The position numbers and the translations under genes were made by a program. This document shows positions 35,870-44,756 of a stretch of DNA of 64,000 bases, one piece after another; positions within the stretch are counted from its first letter, which is position 1; the number at the start of each line of letters is the position of its first letter. This DNA is from Pseudomonas sp. BMS12 (GTDB lineage: Bacteria; Pseudomonadota; Gammaproteobacteria; Pseudomonadales; Pseudomonadaceae). The notes under the pieces are model-generated. The model had not been told where the DNA came from and made no database searches. It saw only the letters and a program-made list of their open reading frames with translations. Location: contig NZ_LSOF01000009.1 in the NCBI RefSeq assembly GCF_001592875.1, positions 1 to 64,000 on the forward strand. The letters run 5' to 3'.

Positions 35870-37423
35870 ATGAGCCACAGCCCACGCGCTTTCCTCCTGC
35901 CCTACCTGATCGCCCTTCTGCTGGCACTGGCTGCCCTCGCCGGCACCTGGTACTGGGTCGGCCGCCCACTGCCGCTGGCCGCAGTCGCCACGCCAACGCA
36001 CAAGCTGCAATGCGCCTCCTACACACCATTCGGCAAGGACCAGTCGCCCTTCGACCAGCCGCTGCAGGTGCGCCGCGAACAGGTGGAAATCGACTTCGAC
36101 CAGTTGGCCAAGCGCTTCGACTGCGTGCGCACCTATTCGCAGACCGGCCTTGAAGCGCTGCCCGAACTGGCCCGCAAACATGGCCTGAAGATGCTGGCCG
36201 GCGCCTGGGTCAGCAGCAACCCGGTGGATACCGAGCGGGAAATCGCGGCGCTGGTCGCCAATGCCAAGGCCAACCCGGATGTGATCGAAGCGGTGATCGT
36301 CGGCAACGAGGCCCTGCTGCGCAAGGAAGTCACCGGCGAGCAGTTGGTCAGGCTGATCGAGCGGGTCAAGGCCGAAGTGGCGCAGCCAGTGACCTACGCG
36401 GACGTCTGGGAGTTCTGGCTGCAGTATCCGCAGGTGGCCCCAGCGGTGGATTTCATCACCATCCATCTGCTGCCCTACTGGGAAGACGAGCCCAGTGGCA
36501 TCGACGCCGCGCTGGACCAGGTCGCCAACGTACGCCGCAGTTTCGGCAACGCCTACGCGCCCAAGGACATCCTGATCGGCGAGACCGGCTGGCCCAGCGA
36601 GGGCCGCCAGCGCGAAACGGCACTGCCGAGCCGGATCAACCAGGCGCTGTTCGTGCGTGGTTTCGTCAAGCTTGCCGAGGACAACGGCTGGCGCTACAAC
36701 CTGATCGAAGCTTTCGACCAACCCTGGAAGCGTGCCAGCGAGGGAGCCGTCGGTGGCTACTGGGGTCTGTTCGACGCCAATCGCCAGGACAAGGGCATTC
36801 TCGCCGGGCCGGTGTCCAACCTGCCGCACTGGCCACTGTGGCTGGGCGCCAGCGGCCTGCTGCTATTCGCTGCGCTGGTTCTCGCAGGGCGCCCGACCTC
36901 GACTCGCGCCGCCCTGCTGCTGCCCTTCACCGCCGCCTTCGGCGCCGCCTGCGCCCTGGGCTGGAGCGAGCTGGCCCAGGTCACCAGTCGCTACTGGGGC
37001 GAATGGCTGTGGGCCGCCGCTCTGCTCGGTCTCAATCTGCTGGTACTGGCGCATGCCGTGCTGGCGCTGGCGACGCCCGATGGCTGGCGCGCCCGCGCCT
37101 TCGCCTGGCTGGAAGCTCGGGGCGGCTGGTGGCTGGCCGCCGCCGGTTTCGCCGGTGCGGTACTGATGCTCGGTCTGGTATTCGACGCCCGTTACCGCAG
37201 CTTCCCCAGCCTGGCTCTGCTGCTACCGGCGCTGGTCTACCTGTGCCGCCCGGCGCGCGGTCCGCGCCGCGAGATCGCCCTGCTCGCCGTCATCATCGGC
37301 GCCGGCATCGCTCCGCAGCTGTACCTGGAAGGCCCGCACAACCTGCAGGCCATCGGCTGGGCGCTGACCAGTGCCCTGCTGGTGGCCGCCCTGTGGCGCA
37401 GCCTGCGCAGCCCGCGCGGCTGA
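35870..37423 (+). CDS. GH17-family membrane protein, probable beta-glucan synthesis or modification enzyme
   Basis: A 517-residue protein. An N-terminal membrane anchor (~residues 8-30) precedes a GH17 TIM-barrel domain: acid/base Glu in V-I-V-G-N-E-A-L near 145 and nucleophile Glu in I-G-E-T-G-W-P near 240. The C-terminal ~200 residues contain about seven membrane helices. Such fusions are annotated beta-(1,6)-glucan synthases or NdvC-like transglycosylases that branch periplasmic or secreted beta-1,3-glucans. The catalytic domain would lie in the periplasm. No NdvB-type GT2 gene is adjacent. Confidence 0.85.
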   Translation: MSHSPRAFLLPYLIALLLALAALAGTWYWVGRPLPLAAVATPTHKLQCASYTPFGKDQSPFDQPLQVRREQVEIDFDQLAKRFDCVRTYSQTGLEALPELARKHGLKMLAGAWVSSNPVDTEREIAALVANAKANPDVIEAVIVGNEALLRKEVTGEQLVRLIERVKAEVAQPVTYADVWEFWLQYPQVAPAVDFITIHLLPYWEDEPSGIDAALDQVANVRRSFGNAYAPKDILIGETGWPSEGRQRETALPSRINQALFVRGFVKLAEDNGWRYNLIEAFDQPWKRASEGAVGGYWGLFDANRQDKGILAGPVSNLPHWPLWLGASGLLLFAALVLAGRPTSTRAALLLPFTAAFGAACALGWSELAQVTSRYWGEWLWAAALLGLNLLVLAHAVLALATPDGWRARAFAWLEARGGWWLAAAGFAGAVLMLGLVFDARYRSFPSLALLLPALVYLCRPARGPRREIALLAVIIGAGIAPQLYLEGPHNLQAIGWALTSALLVAALWRSLRSPRG

Positions 37424-37436
37424 ACGGGCGACAAGA

Positions 37437-37535
37437 ATGCCTGGGCTGCTACTGCTCGCGCTGATGACCCTCGATCTGAGCGCCTGCGTGCCCTACCGAG
37501 CCCTGCGCCCGAAGGCTGAACTGTCAGCGCGTTGA
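37437..37535 (+). CDS. possible 32-residue lipoprotein
   Basis: An ATG-started frame 13 bases after the GH17 stop codes for MPGLLLLALMTLDLSACVPY and a short basic tail. L-S-A-C is a lipobox. The ribosome site is weak and no relative is known to me. It could also be noncoding. Confidence 0.35.
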   Translation: MPGLLLLALMTLDLSACVPYRALRPKAELSAR

Positions 37536-37550
37536 CCTCCGGCAGTGAGG

Positions 37551-37913
37551 TCAGCGGTTCTCCCGCACCAGGCGCAGCCCCGCCAGCACCAGGGCGAATA
37601 CCGCCAGACTGGCGCTGTACAGCACCAGCGCCGGCAAGCCCAGCAGCAGGGCCAGCACGGCCAGGGCGCGGCCCACCTTGCCGGGAAGGACAAAGGCCAG
37701 CGCGGCCACCAGCAGCGAAGCCCAGGCGATCACCCGGAAATGGATCAGGTAGCCGAGACCGGCGCGCACCTGGCACTCCCAGCGCGCGGCCTGCTCCACG
37801 CACAGCCCCACCCACTGCGCATCCTCCATCAGCGCGAAACGCACGCCATAGCAGGCCGCCAGCCACGACGACAGCAGTAGCAGCAACAGCACAACAGGCA
37901 CGGGGCGGGACAT
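37551..37913 (-). CDS. small hypothetical membrane protein
   Basis: A 120-residue protein from the start at 37913, with four hydrophobic segments (residues ~5-22, 53-68, 72-88, 92-110) and a Cys-containing periplasmic loop (GLCVEQAARWECQVRAGLGY). Related proteins occur widely in Pseudomonas without function. It converges with the short lipoprotein frame. Confidence 0.6.
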   Translation of the reverse strand: MSRPVPVVLLLLLLSSWLAACYGVRFALMEDAQWVGLCVEQAARWECQVRAGLGYLIHFRVIAWASLLVAALAFVLPGKVGRALAVLALLLGLPALVLYSASLAVFALVLAGLRLVRENR

Positions 37914-37995
37914 TGGCGTATTCCGTCGGTCGAAAAAGTCGCCCAGCTTAATCCGCCCGGCATCGGGTGCAAGACCAGCGGGATAGTATTTGCCG

Positions 37996-38556
37996 ATGAA
38001 CCTTCGCCGCCTGTTGCTCATCTTCGTCACCCTCGGCCTGCTCGCGCTGGGCTGGGACTGGTTGCGCCAGCCAGAAGAACTGGCCAACCCGCCACCTGGC
38101 AGTTACCAGCGCAACGGCTACACCATCACCCCGTTGCAACCGTTCGAGCTGCAGGCCCGGGTACTTGGCCGTGAAGACTACCGCTTCGATCGGGGCGCCG
38201 CGGTGGCGCCTACCGACCTGGCGCTGGGCTGGGGGCCGATGGCCGAACCGCAGATCCTGGCGCAGATCCGCATCACCCAGGGCAACCGCTGGTATCGCTG
38301 GCGCGTCAGCGAGTTCCCCATCCCGCGTCGGGATATCGAAACCCACAGCGCCAACATGCATCTGATCCCGGCCACCCCCGAAGTGGCGCGTACCCTGGCC
38401 GCCATTACCCCCGGCGAGACCATCAGCCTGAGCGGCCAACTGGTGCGAGTGGAGGGCAGCGACGGCTTCACCTGGCTCAGCTCGCTGAGCCGCGAGGACA
38501 CCGGCGATGGCGCCTGCGAGCTGATCTGGGTAGAGAGCCTTGGCATTCTCGATTGA
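37996..38556 (+). CDS. hypothetical membrane-anchored protein
   Basis: A 186-residue protein with one N-terminal helix (residues ~4-22). The rest (PPPGSYQRNGYTITPLQPFE; LGREDYRFDRGAAVAPTDLALGWGPMAE) is a soluble domain of unknown type; the L-G-W-G-P-M motif and RYRW-like strand are conserved-looking in Pseudomonas homologues as I recall. A TTG at 37990 would add two residues. Divergent from the small membrane protein gene. Confidence 0.7.
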   Translation: MNLRRLLLIFVTLGLLALGWDWLRQPEELANPPPGSYQRNGYTITPLQPFELQARVLGREDYRFDRGAAVAPTDLALGWGPMAEPQILAQIRITQGNRWYRWRVSEFPIPRRDIETHSANMHLIPATPEVARTLAAITPGETISLSGQLVRVEGSDGFTWLSSLSREDTGDGACELIWVESLGILD

Positions 38557-38625
38557 GCCGGCACGCTTGCACTTGTCATGCCGGCAGTATTCACTCCCCC
38601 TACCCCACGCCACAGGGATACGGCC

Positions 38626-39927
38626 ATGCTCCGCTCTCTTCTTCGCCCCGCGCTGTTCGGCGGCCTGCTTTGCTGCGCTGCGCCGGCCCTGGCGGTCGAC
38701 ATCGACGCCGCCAGCTACGGCTTTCCGCTGAGCAACCCCTTCGAAGCCACCATCGCCGGCACACCACCAGATTTGCGGCCGCAACTGCCCAGCGATGACG
38801 ATATCGACCAGGCCGACTACGACCTCAAGCTGCGCCCCGAGCGCCAGTTCGAGCTGCCGGAGAACTTCTGGCCGGTGACCAAGCTGCGCTATCGCCTGGC
38901 CCGCCAGGATGGCAAGGCGCCGCTGATCTTCATCATCTCCGGCACCGGCGCCAACTACGCCAGCGGCAAGACCGAAGAGCTCAAGCGTCTGTTCTACAGC
39001 GCTGGATACCACGTGGTGCAGCTGTCCTCGCCGACCAGCTACGACTTCATGAGCGCCGCCTCGCGCACCGCCACGCCAGGCATTTCCAGCGCCGACGCCG
39101 AAGACCTGTACCGGGTAATGATGGCCGTGCGCGCCCAGCATCCGGGGCTCGAGGTCAGCGACTACTACCTCACCGGCTACAGCCTGGGCGGGCTGCATGC
39201 CGCCTTCGTCAGTGCACTGGACGAGCAACAGCGCCAATTCAACTTCAAGCGCGTGCTGCTGCTCAACCCGCCGGTCAACCTGTACACCTCGGTGACCAAC
39301 CTGGATCGCCTGGTGCAGACCCGAGTCGCTGGCGTCGACAACCACACCACCTACTTCGATCTGGTGCTACAGAAGCTGACGCGCTACTTCGAGGAAAACG
39401 GCCAGATCGACATGAACGAGGCGATGCTCTACGACTTCCAGAAGTCGGGGCAGAAGCTCAGCAACGAACAGCTGGCCATGCTGATCGGCACCTCGTTCCG
39501 TTTCTCGGTCTCGGACATGGCCTTCACCGCCGACCTGATCAACCGCCGCGGCCTGATCACCCCGCCGAACTACCCGATCAGCGAAGGCACCAGCCTGACC
39601 CCCTTCTTCAAACGTGCCCTGCAGTGCGACTTCGACTGCTACATCGTCGACCAACTGGTGCCCTACTGGCGGGCCAAGTACAACGGCGGCAGCCTGCTGC
39701 AGCTGATCGACCAGGTCAGCCTGTACAGCCTGGAGCAATACCTGAAGAGCAGCCACAAGGTGGCGGTGATGCACAACGCCGACGACCTGATCCTCGGCCC
39801 CGGCGACATCGGCTTCCTGCGTCGCACCTTCGGTGAGCGCCTGACCCTGTACCCGCGCGGCGGGCACTGCGGCAACCTCAACTACCGCGTCAACAGCGAC
39901 GCCATGCTGGAGTTCTTCCGTGGCTAG
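38626..39927 (+). CDS. periplasmic alpha/beta hydrolase coupled to mlaA
   Basis: A 433-residue protein from the start at 38626 with a signal peptide (cleaved after A-L-A near residue 23). The fold is an alpha/beta hydrolase: nucleophile in T-G-Y-S-L-G-G near 192, a late Asp and His (GDIGFLRRTF; RGGHCGNLNY). ISGTGANYASGKTEELKRLFY precedes it. Its last codons overlap the start of mlaA by eight bases, so the two are translationally coupled. A lipid- or phospholipid-directed role in the Mla pathway is inferred from that. Confidence 0.82.
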   Translation: MLRSLLRPALFGGLLCCAAPALAVDIDAASYGFPLSNPFEATIAGTPPDLRPQLPSDDDIDQADYDLKLRPERQFELPENFWPVTKLRYRLARQDGKAPLIFIISGTGANYASGKTEELKRLFYSAGYHVVQLSSPTSYDFMSAASRTATPGISSADAEDLYRVMMAVRAQHPGLEVSDYYLTGYSLGGLHAAFVSALDEQQRQFNFKRVLLLNPPVNLYTSVTNLDRLVQTRVAGVDNHTTYFDLVLQKLTRYFEENGQIDMNEAMLYDFQKSGQKLSNEQLAMLIGTSFRFSVSDMAFTADLINRRGLITPPNYPISEGTSLTPFFKRALQCDFDCYIVDQLVPYWRAKYNGGSLLQLIDQVSLYSLEQYLKSSHKVAVMHNADDLILGPGDIGFLRRTFGERLTLYPRGGHCGNLNYRVNSDAMLEFFRG

Positions 39928-40690
39928 AAAATGGATTCTCTTGCTCGCTCTTTCGCTCAGCACCGGCCTGGCCCAAGCCGAGACGACGGCCGATGACGAC
40001 GGTTTCACCCGGCCGCTGGATCAACTGCAGTTCAACCCGCATCTGGACCAGCGCGAGTTCGAGCGCTCGACCCTCGACGCCCTGCAGGTCTACGACCCCT
40101 GGGAATCGTGGAACCGGGGGGTCTACCACTTCAACTATCGCTTCGACGAGTGGGTGTTCCTGCCCGTGGTGCGCGGTTATCGCTACGTCACGCCGGGCTT
40201 CGTGCGTAGCGGCGTGAGCAACTTCTTCAGCAACCTGGGCGATGTGCCCAACCTGCTCAACAGCCTGCTGCAGTTCAAGGGCAAGCGCTCGCTGCAGACC
40301 ACCGGCCGCCTGCTGGTCAACACCACCATCGGCATCGCCGGGCTGTGGGACCCGGCCACACGCATGGGCCTGCCCAAGCAGCGCGAGGATTTCGGTCAGA
40401 CCCTGGGCTTCTACGGCGTACCGGACGGTCCCTATGTGGTGCTGCCGCTGCTCGGCCCCTCCAACCTGCGCGACACCGGGGGCCTGGTCTTCGACTTCGC
40501 TGCGGAAAGCCAGATCAACTACCTGAACGTCGCCGAGACCAGCAGCGACCATCCGGAGATCATCGCCCTGCGTGCGGTGGATACTCGCCATACCACCAAC
40601 TTCCGCTACGGTCAGACCAACAGCCCCTTCGAGTATGAAAAGGTGCGCTACGTATACCGCGAGGCGCGCAAGCTGCAGGTCGCCGAGTAA
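39920..40690 (+). CDS. mlaA: MlaA/VacJ-family phospholipid transport protein, without lipobox
   Basis: A 256-residue protein starting at GTG inside the end of the hydrolase gene. The family motifs are clear: D-P-W-E-S-W-N-R near 59-66, PVVRGYRYVTPGFVRSGVSN, LLVNTTIGIAGLWDPATRMG, REDFGQTLGFYGV and GPYVVLPLLGPSNLRDTGG. MlaA removes misplaced phospholipid from the outer leaflet. The signal peptide ends in Q-A-E with an Ala-x-Ala site, and the whole protein has no cysteine, so it cannot be a lipoprotein as E. coli MlaA is. Confidence 0.92.
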   Translation: MARKWILLLALSLSTGLAQAETTADDDGFTRPLDQLQFNPHLDQREFERSTLDALQVYDPWESWNRGVYHFNYRFDEWVFLPVVRGYRYVTPGFVRSGVSNFFSNLGDVPNLLNSLLQFKGKRSLQTTGRLLVNTTIGIAGLWDPATRMGLPKQREDFGQTLGFYGVPDGPYVVLPLLGPSNLRDTGGLVFDFAAESQINYLNVAETSSDHPEIIALRAVDTRHTTNFRYGQTNSPFEYEKVRYVYREARKLQVAE

Positions 40691-40751
40691 TCGATAAAAT
40701 CGATAGTTAACCCGTAAAACTCGCAACCATCAATCCAATCAACAGGATTAG

Positions 40752-40784
40752 CATGGGCACATTCCACCTCAGGAGGTGCCCATG
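40752..40784 (+). promoter_or_regulatory. hairpin enclosing the pirin ribosome site and start codon
   Basis: CATGGGCAC and GTGCCCATG form a perfect 9-bp stem around a 15-base loop; the second arm contains the pirin ATG (40782-40784). The loop holds the AGGAG ribosome site next to a complementary CCACCTC. It could limit translation unless melted or bound. Confidence 0.55.
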
Positions 40785-41630
40785 ACCCCGTTCCGCAAAG
40801 TCCTTGCCCAGCACATCGGCCAACCCACATCCGACGGCGCCGGTGTGCGCCTGACTCGCGTCATTGGCGGCGCCGGCATCGAACGCTTCGATCCATTCCT
40901 GATGCTCGACGAGTTTTCCTCGGACAACCCGGACGACTACATCGCCGGTTTTCCGCCACACCCGCATCGCGGCTTCGAAACCATCACCTACATGCTCGAA
41001 GGCCGCATGCGCCACGAAGACCATCTGGGCAACGTCGGCCTGCTGGAGAGCGGCGGCGTGCAATGGATGACCGCCGCGCGCGGCATCATTCACAGCGAGA
41101 TGCCCGAGCAGGAACAAGGTGTGATGCGTGGTTTCCAGCTCTGGCTCAACCTACCGGCCAAGGACAAGCTCGGTGACGCCGGCTACCGCGACTATGCCCC
41201 TGGTGAAATACCGCGCATCACCACCGCCTCAGGAGTGGCAGTCACGGTGATTGCCGGACGGTTCGACGACGGCCAGATCCAGCAGGACGGCGCCGTGCAG
41301 CGCCCGCACACCGCGCCGCAGCTGTTCGACCTGCAGCTGCCGGCCGGCGCGCGGGTCACGCCGCGCCTGGCGGACGGTCAGCGGGTGCTGCTGTACGTCT
41401 ACGAAGGCGAGCTGGCGGTCAACGGCCACACGGTCGGCAGCAGCCGCCTGGCGCGGTTGTCCGAAGAGGGCGCCATCGAGATGAGCAGCGGCGCCGGCGC
41501 ACGGGTGCTGCTGATCGCCGGCACGCCATTGAACGAACCCATCGTGCAGTACGGACCCTTCGTGATGAACAGTCGCGAAGAGATCGAACAGGCCCTGCGC
41601 GACCTGCGCGACGATCGCCTGACAGCCTGA
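40782..41630 (+). CDS. pirin-family cupin protein
   Basis: A 282-residue bicupin. The N-terminal domain has the metal-binding sequence FPPHPHRGFETITYMLEGRM with H-x-H and later Glu and His (ESGGVQWMTAARGIIHSEMP). Pirins of this type can act as quercetin 2,3-dioxygenase-like enzymes or redox sensors. Start at 40782 is fixed by an AGGAGG five bases upstream, though a GTG at 40776 is in frame. It appears monocistronic. Confidence 0.9.
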   Translation: MTPFRKVLAQHIGQPTSDGAGVRLTRVIGGAGIERFDPFLMLDEFSSDNPDDYIAGFPPHPHRGFETITYMLEGRMRHEDHLGNVGLLESGGVQWMTAARGIIHSEMPEQEQGVMRGFQLWLNLPAKDKLGDAGYRDYAPGEIPRITTASGVAVTVIAGRFDDGQIQQDGAVQRPHTAPQLFDLQLPAGARVTPRLADGQRVLLYVYEGELAVNGHTVGSSRLARLSEEGAIEMSSGAGARVLLIAGTPLNEPIVQYGPFVMNSREEIEQALRDLRDDRLTA

Positions 41631-41634
41631 AGCC

Positions 41635-42846
41635 TCAGCGGTTCGAAGGCTCGAATGCCGGGCTCACGTCAGCCTCGACCGGCGTCGCGCCGAGGAAGCG
41701 CAGCAGGGCCTCCTTCTGCGCCATGGCGTCCTGGTAACCCAGCTCGATCAGCTCGTTGCAGTAGCCGGGCTCGAACAACAGGTAGCTGAGCACCCCGGCG
41801 CCGCTCGCGCGGGTAGCGCCCGGGCCACGCAGGAAGAAGCGCATGGCCTTGGGCAATTCGTGACGATGGCGCGCGGCGATCTGGTCCAGCGGCTGGCTCG
41901 GCGCGATCACCAGCACATCCACCGGTTTCAGACCCAGCCCGTGCGGATGCAGGCCCGAGGGCACCAGGCGACTCATGTGATTGAGCCGTTCCAGCAACTC
42001 GATATCACTTTCCAGGCTATCGATGAAGGTGCTGTTGAGCATGTGTCCGCTGATCTGCGCCAGGCTCGGCGGCAGGCCGTTGCGCGGCCGCACCACCTCC
42101 TGGCTGGCACCTCGTCCCAAGGGGTTGCCGCTCACCCCCACCACCAGCACGCGACTGGCGCCCAGGTGCAGAGCCGGGCTGATCGGTGCCGGCTGGCGTA
42201 CGGCGCCATCGCCGAAATACTCGCGGTTGATCTTGACCGGCGGGAAGACCAGCGGAATCGAAGCGCTGGCCAGCAGATGATCGAGATCCAGGCGGGTCGG
42301 CACGCCGACACGGCGATGGCGGAACCAGGGATCGATGGTCGCGCGTCCCTGGTAGAAGGTCACCGCCTGACCGCTCTCGTAACCGAAAGCGGTCACCGCT
42401 ACCGCACGCAGCTGACGAGCCCGCACCGCAGCGGCGATACCCGAAAAATCCAGTTCGCGCGCCAGCAGCTTGCCGAGCGGCGAGCTGTCGAGCAGCGCCA
42501 CCGGCTGATCCCTGCCGATACCCAGCAGACTGTGGCCGAGGAAGCGACTGGCCTGGCGCAGCACACCGGGCCAGTCGCTGCGGTACACGTCGCTACAGTG
42601 GAAGCCCTGCCAGACCTGGGTCAGACGCTGCACCGCACTGGCAAAATGCAGGGCCCCGCAGGCCAGGCCGACAGCGTTTATGGCGCCGGCCGAGGTGCCG
42701 ACGATGACGGGAAACGGGTTGTCTGCCGATTCGCCGAGCAGATCGGCGATCGCCGCCAGCACCCCCACCTGGTAAGCCGCACGAGCTCCGCCGCCGGAGA
42801 GAATCAGCCCGGTCATGGGCCTGGCGGCGTCTGCGGCTGGAGTCAT
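41635..42846 (-). CDS. patatin-like phospholipase
   Basis: A 403-residue protein from the start at 42846. The patatin motifs are complete: oxyanion loop G-G-G-A-R-A near residues 19-24, nucleophile S52 in G-T-S-A-G, and the D-G-A dyad partner in FGDGAVR near 205. Soluble bacterial patatins of this type (RssA/PlpD relatives) cleave phospholipids; there is no signal peptide or beta-barrel. It lies divergent from pirin's stop, only four bases apart, and downstream of lpxL. Confidence 0.9.
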   Translation of the reverse strand: MTPAADAARPMTGLILSGGGARAAYQVGVLAAIADLLGESADNPFPVIVGTSAGAINAVGLACGALHFASAVQRLTQVWQGFHCSDVYRSDWPGVLRQASRFLGHSLLGIGRDQPVALLDSSPLGKLLARELDFSGIAAAVRARQLRAVAVTAFGYESGQAVTFYQGRATIDPWFRHRRVGVPTRLDLDHLLASASIPLVFPPVKINREYFGDGAVRQPAPISPALHLGASRVLVVGVSGNPLGRGASQEVVRPRNGLPPSLAQISGHMLNSTFIDSLESDIELLERLNHMSRLVPSGLHPHGLGLKPVDVLVIAPSQPLDQIAARHRHELPKAMRFFLRGPGATRASGAGVLSYLLFEPGYCNELIELGYQDAMAQKEALLRFLGATPVEADVSPAFEPSNR

Positions 42847-42885
42847 GGGCACATTTCCTTGAGCTTTCTGGCGAGTATAGGCGTG

Positions 42886-43812
42886 CTACTTGCGGTATAG
42901 CTTCGGCTCACCTGCCGGGCGCGTCTTGAAGCGGCGATGGGCCCACAGGTATTGCTCGGGGCACTGGCTGACGGCCTGCTCGATCCATTGATTGATGCGC
43001 AGGCAATCGGCCTCCTCGCTCTCGCCGGGGAAGCCCTCCAGCGCCGGGTGGATCACCAGCCGGTAGCCCGAACCATCGGCCAGGCGCTGCTGGGTGAACG
43101 GCACCACGCGCGCCTTGCCCAGGCGGGCAAACTTGGTAGTCGCGGTAACAGTGGCGGCCTGGATGCCGAACAGCGGCACGAAGATGCTCTGCTTGGGACC
43201 GTAGTCCTGGTCCGGGGCATACCAGATGGCCCTTCCTGCGCGCAGCACCTTGAGCATGGCGCGGATGTCGTCACGCTCGATGGCCGTGGCATCCAGATTG
43301 TGTCGCTCGCGGCCACGACGCTGAACAAAGTCGAACAGCGGGTTCTTGTGCTCGCGGTACATGCCATCAATGGTCTGCACCTGGCCGAGCAGCGCGGCGC
43401 CGAGCTCCAGAGTGGTGAAGTGCAGGGCCATGAGGATTACCCCCTGCCCATGCGCCTGGATCTGTTGCAGATGCTCCAGCCCTTCGATCCGCCCCAGGCC
43501 AGCCAGACGCGGCTTGGCCCACCACCAGCCCATGGCCGTTTCGAAGAAGGCGATGCCGGTCGAGGCGAAGTTTTCCTTGAGCAGCTTCTCCCGCTCGGCA
43601 GCCGACAGCTGCGGGAAGCACAACTGCAGGTTGCGCGCGGCAATCCGCCGCCGCGACCCGGCCACCCGGTACATCAAAGCCCCCAGGCTGCGCCCCAGCA
43701 CCAGCAGCACCGGGTAAGGCAGCTGTACCACCAGCCACAGCAACCCCAGGCCCAGCCACAGGGGCCAGAAACGCGGATGAAGAAAATAGGCGCGAAATTG
43801 CGGACGATCCAT
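42886..43812 (-). CDS. lpxL: LpxL/HtrB lipid A acyltransferase
   Basis: A 308-residue protein with one N-terminal membrane helix (residues ~14-34). LFGIQAATVTATTKFARLGK, ALHFTTLELGAAL (the H-x4-E catalytic pair near 131) and PDQDYGPKQSIFVPLFG are LpxL/HtrB signature motifs. It adds a secondary lauroyl or related chain to Kdo2-lipid IVA at the inner membrane. It is divergent from minC, as in P. aeruginosa (from memory). Downstream patatin gene is 39 bases away and probably co-transcribed. Confidence 0.93.
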   Translation of the reverse strand: MDRPQFRAYFLHPRFWPLWLGLGLLWLVVQLPYPVLLVLGRSLGALMYRVAGSRRRIAARNLQLCFPQLSAAEREKLLKENFASTGIAFFETAMGWWWAKPRLAGLGRIEGLEHLQQIQAHGQGVILMALHFTTLELGAALLGQVQTIDGMYREHKNPLFDFVQRRGRERHNLDATAIERDDIRAMLKVLRAGRAIWYAPDQDYGPKQSIFVPLFGIQAATVTATTKFARLGKARVVPFTQQRLADGSGYRLVIHPALEGFPGESEEADCLRINQWIEQAVSQCPEQYLWAHRRFKTRPAGEPKLYRK

Positions 43813-43923
43813 GAATGATTCCGGGCAAGCAATAAAGCCCGGCATTCTACAGAACTCCTCTCAGCTTGCGGCGCTGCCCCCTTCTCGCTATAAGTCGTGC
43901 CCATTCAATGCAGTGGGCAGACC

Positions 43924-44655
43924 ATGAGCCAAGCCGACCTCCTCGACCAAGATCCCGTGTTCCAGCTCAAGGGCAGCATGCTCGCCATCACCGTGCTGGA
44001 ACTGGCGCACAACGACCTGGAGCGGCTGGACCGGCAACTGGCCGAAAAAGTCGCCCAGGCGCCGAATTTCTTCCAGAACATCCCCCTGGTGCTGGCCCTG
44101 GACAAACTGCCGGAAGGCGAAGGCGAGCTCGACCTGAGCAAGCTGATGGAAGTCTGCCGCGAGCACGGCCTGCGCACCCTGGCCATTCGTGCCAGCCGCG
44201 AGGAAGACATCGCTGCTGCCGAAGCACTGGACATTCCGGTGCTGCCGCCCTCCGGCGCAAGAGAGAAACTGGTCGAGCCGGTGGAAGCGCGCAAGAAGCC
44301 GGAAAAACCTGCCGAGCCGACGGCCAAACCGACCAAGATCATCACCAGCCCGGTACGCGGTGGCCAGCAGATCTACGCCCAGGGCGGCGACCTGGTGGTC
44401 ATGGCACCGGTCAGTGCTGGGGCGGAACTTCTCGCCGATGGCAATATCCATGTGTACGGCCCCCTGCGCGGCCGTGCCCTGGCCGGCGTCAAAGGCGATG
44501 CCAAGGCACGGATTTTCTGCCAACAAATGGGCGCCGAAATGCTGTCGGTGGCCGGTCAGTACAAGACCGCCGAAGACCTGCGCCGCGATCCGCTCTGGGG
44601 GCAATCGGTGCTGGTCAGCCTGTCGGGTGACGTGTTGAACATCACCCGCCTTTAA
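43924..44655 (+). CDS. minC: MinC, septum-site inhibitor
   Basis: A 243-residue protein from the start at 43924. The N-terminal FtsZ-binding domain ([32 protein letters not shown]) is joined by an acidic/Pro-Lys-rich linker (~residues 118-140) to the C-terminal beta-helix ([33 protein letters not shown]). It blocks FtsZ assembly at the cell poles with MinD. MinD follows after a 101-base gap. Confidence 0.96.
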   Translation: MSQADLLDQDPVFQLKGSMLAITVLELAHNDLERLDRQLAEKVAQAPNFFQNIPLVLALDKLPEGEGELDLSKLMEVCREHGLRTLAIRASREEDIAAAEALDIPVLPPSGAREKLVEPVEARKKPEKPAEPTAKPTKIITSPVRGGQQIYAQGGDLVVMAPVSAGAELLADGNIHVYGPLRGRALAGVKGDAKARIFCQQMGAEMLSVAGQYKTAEDLRRDPLWGQSVLVSLSGDVLNITRL

Positions 44656-44756
44656 CGGATACTGCGGCCAATTTTCAGGGACCAAAAAGGGCATCAGGAA
44701 GCCAGTCTTATCGGCTCTTGATTGCCTGATTTTTCATATATTTGGGGTAAATCACC

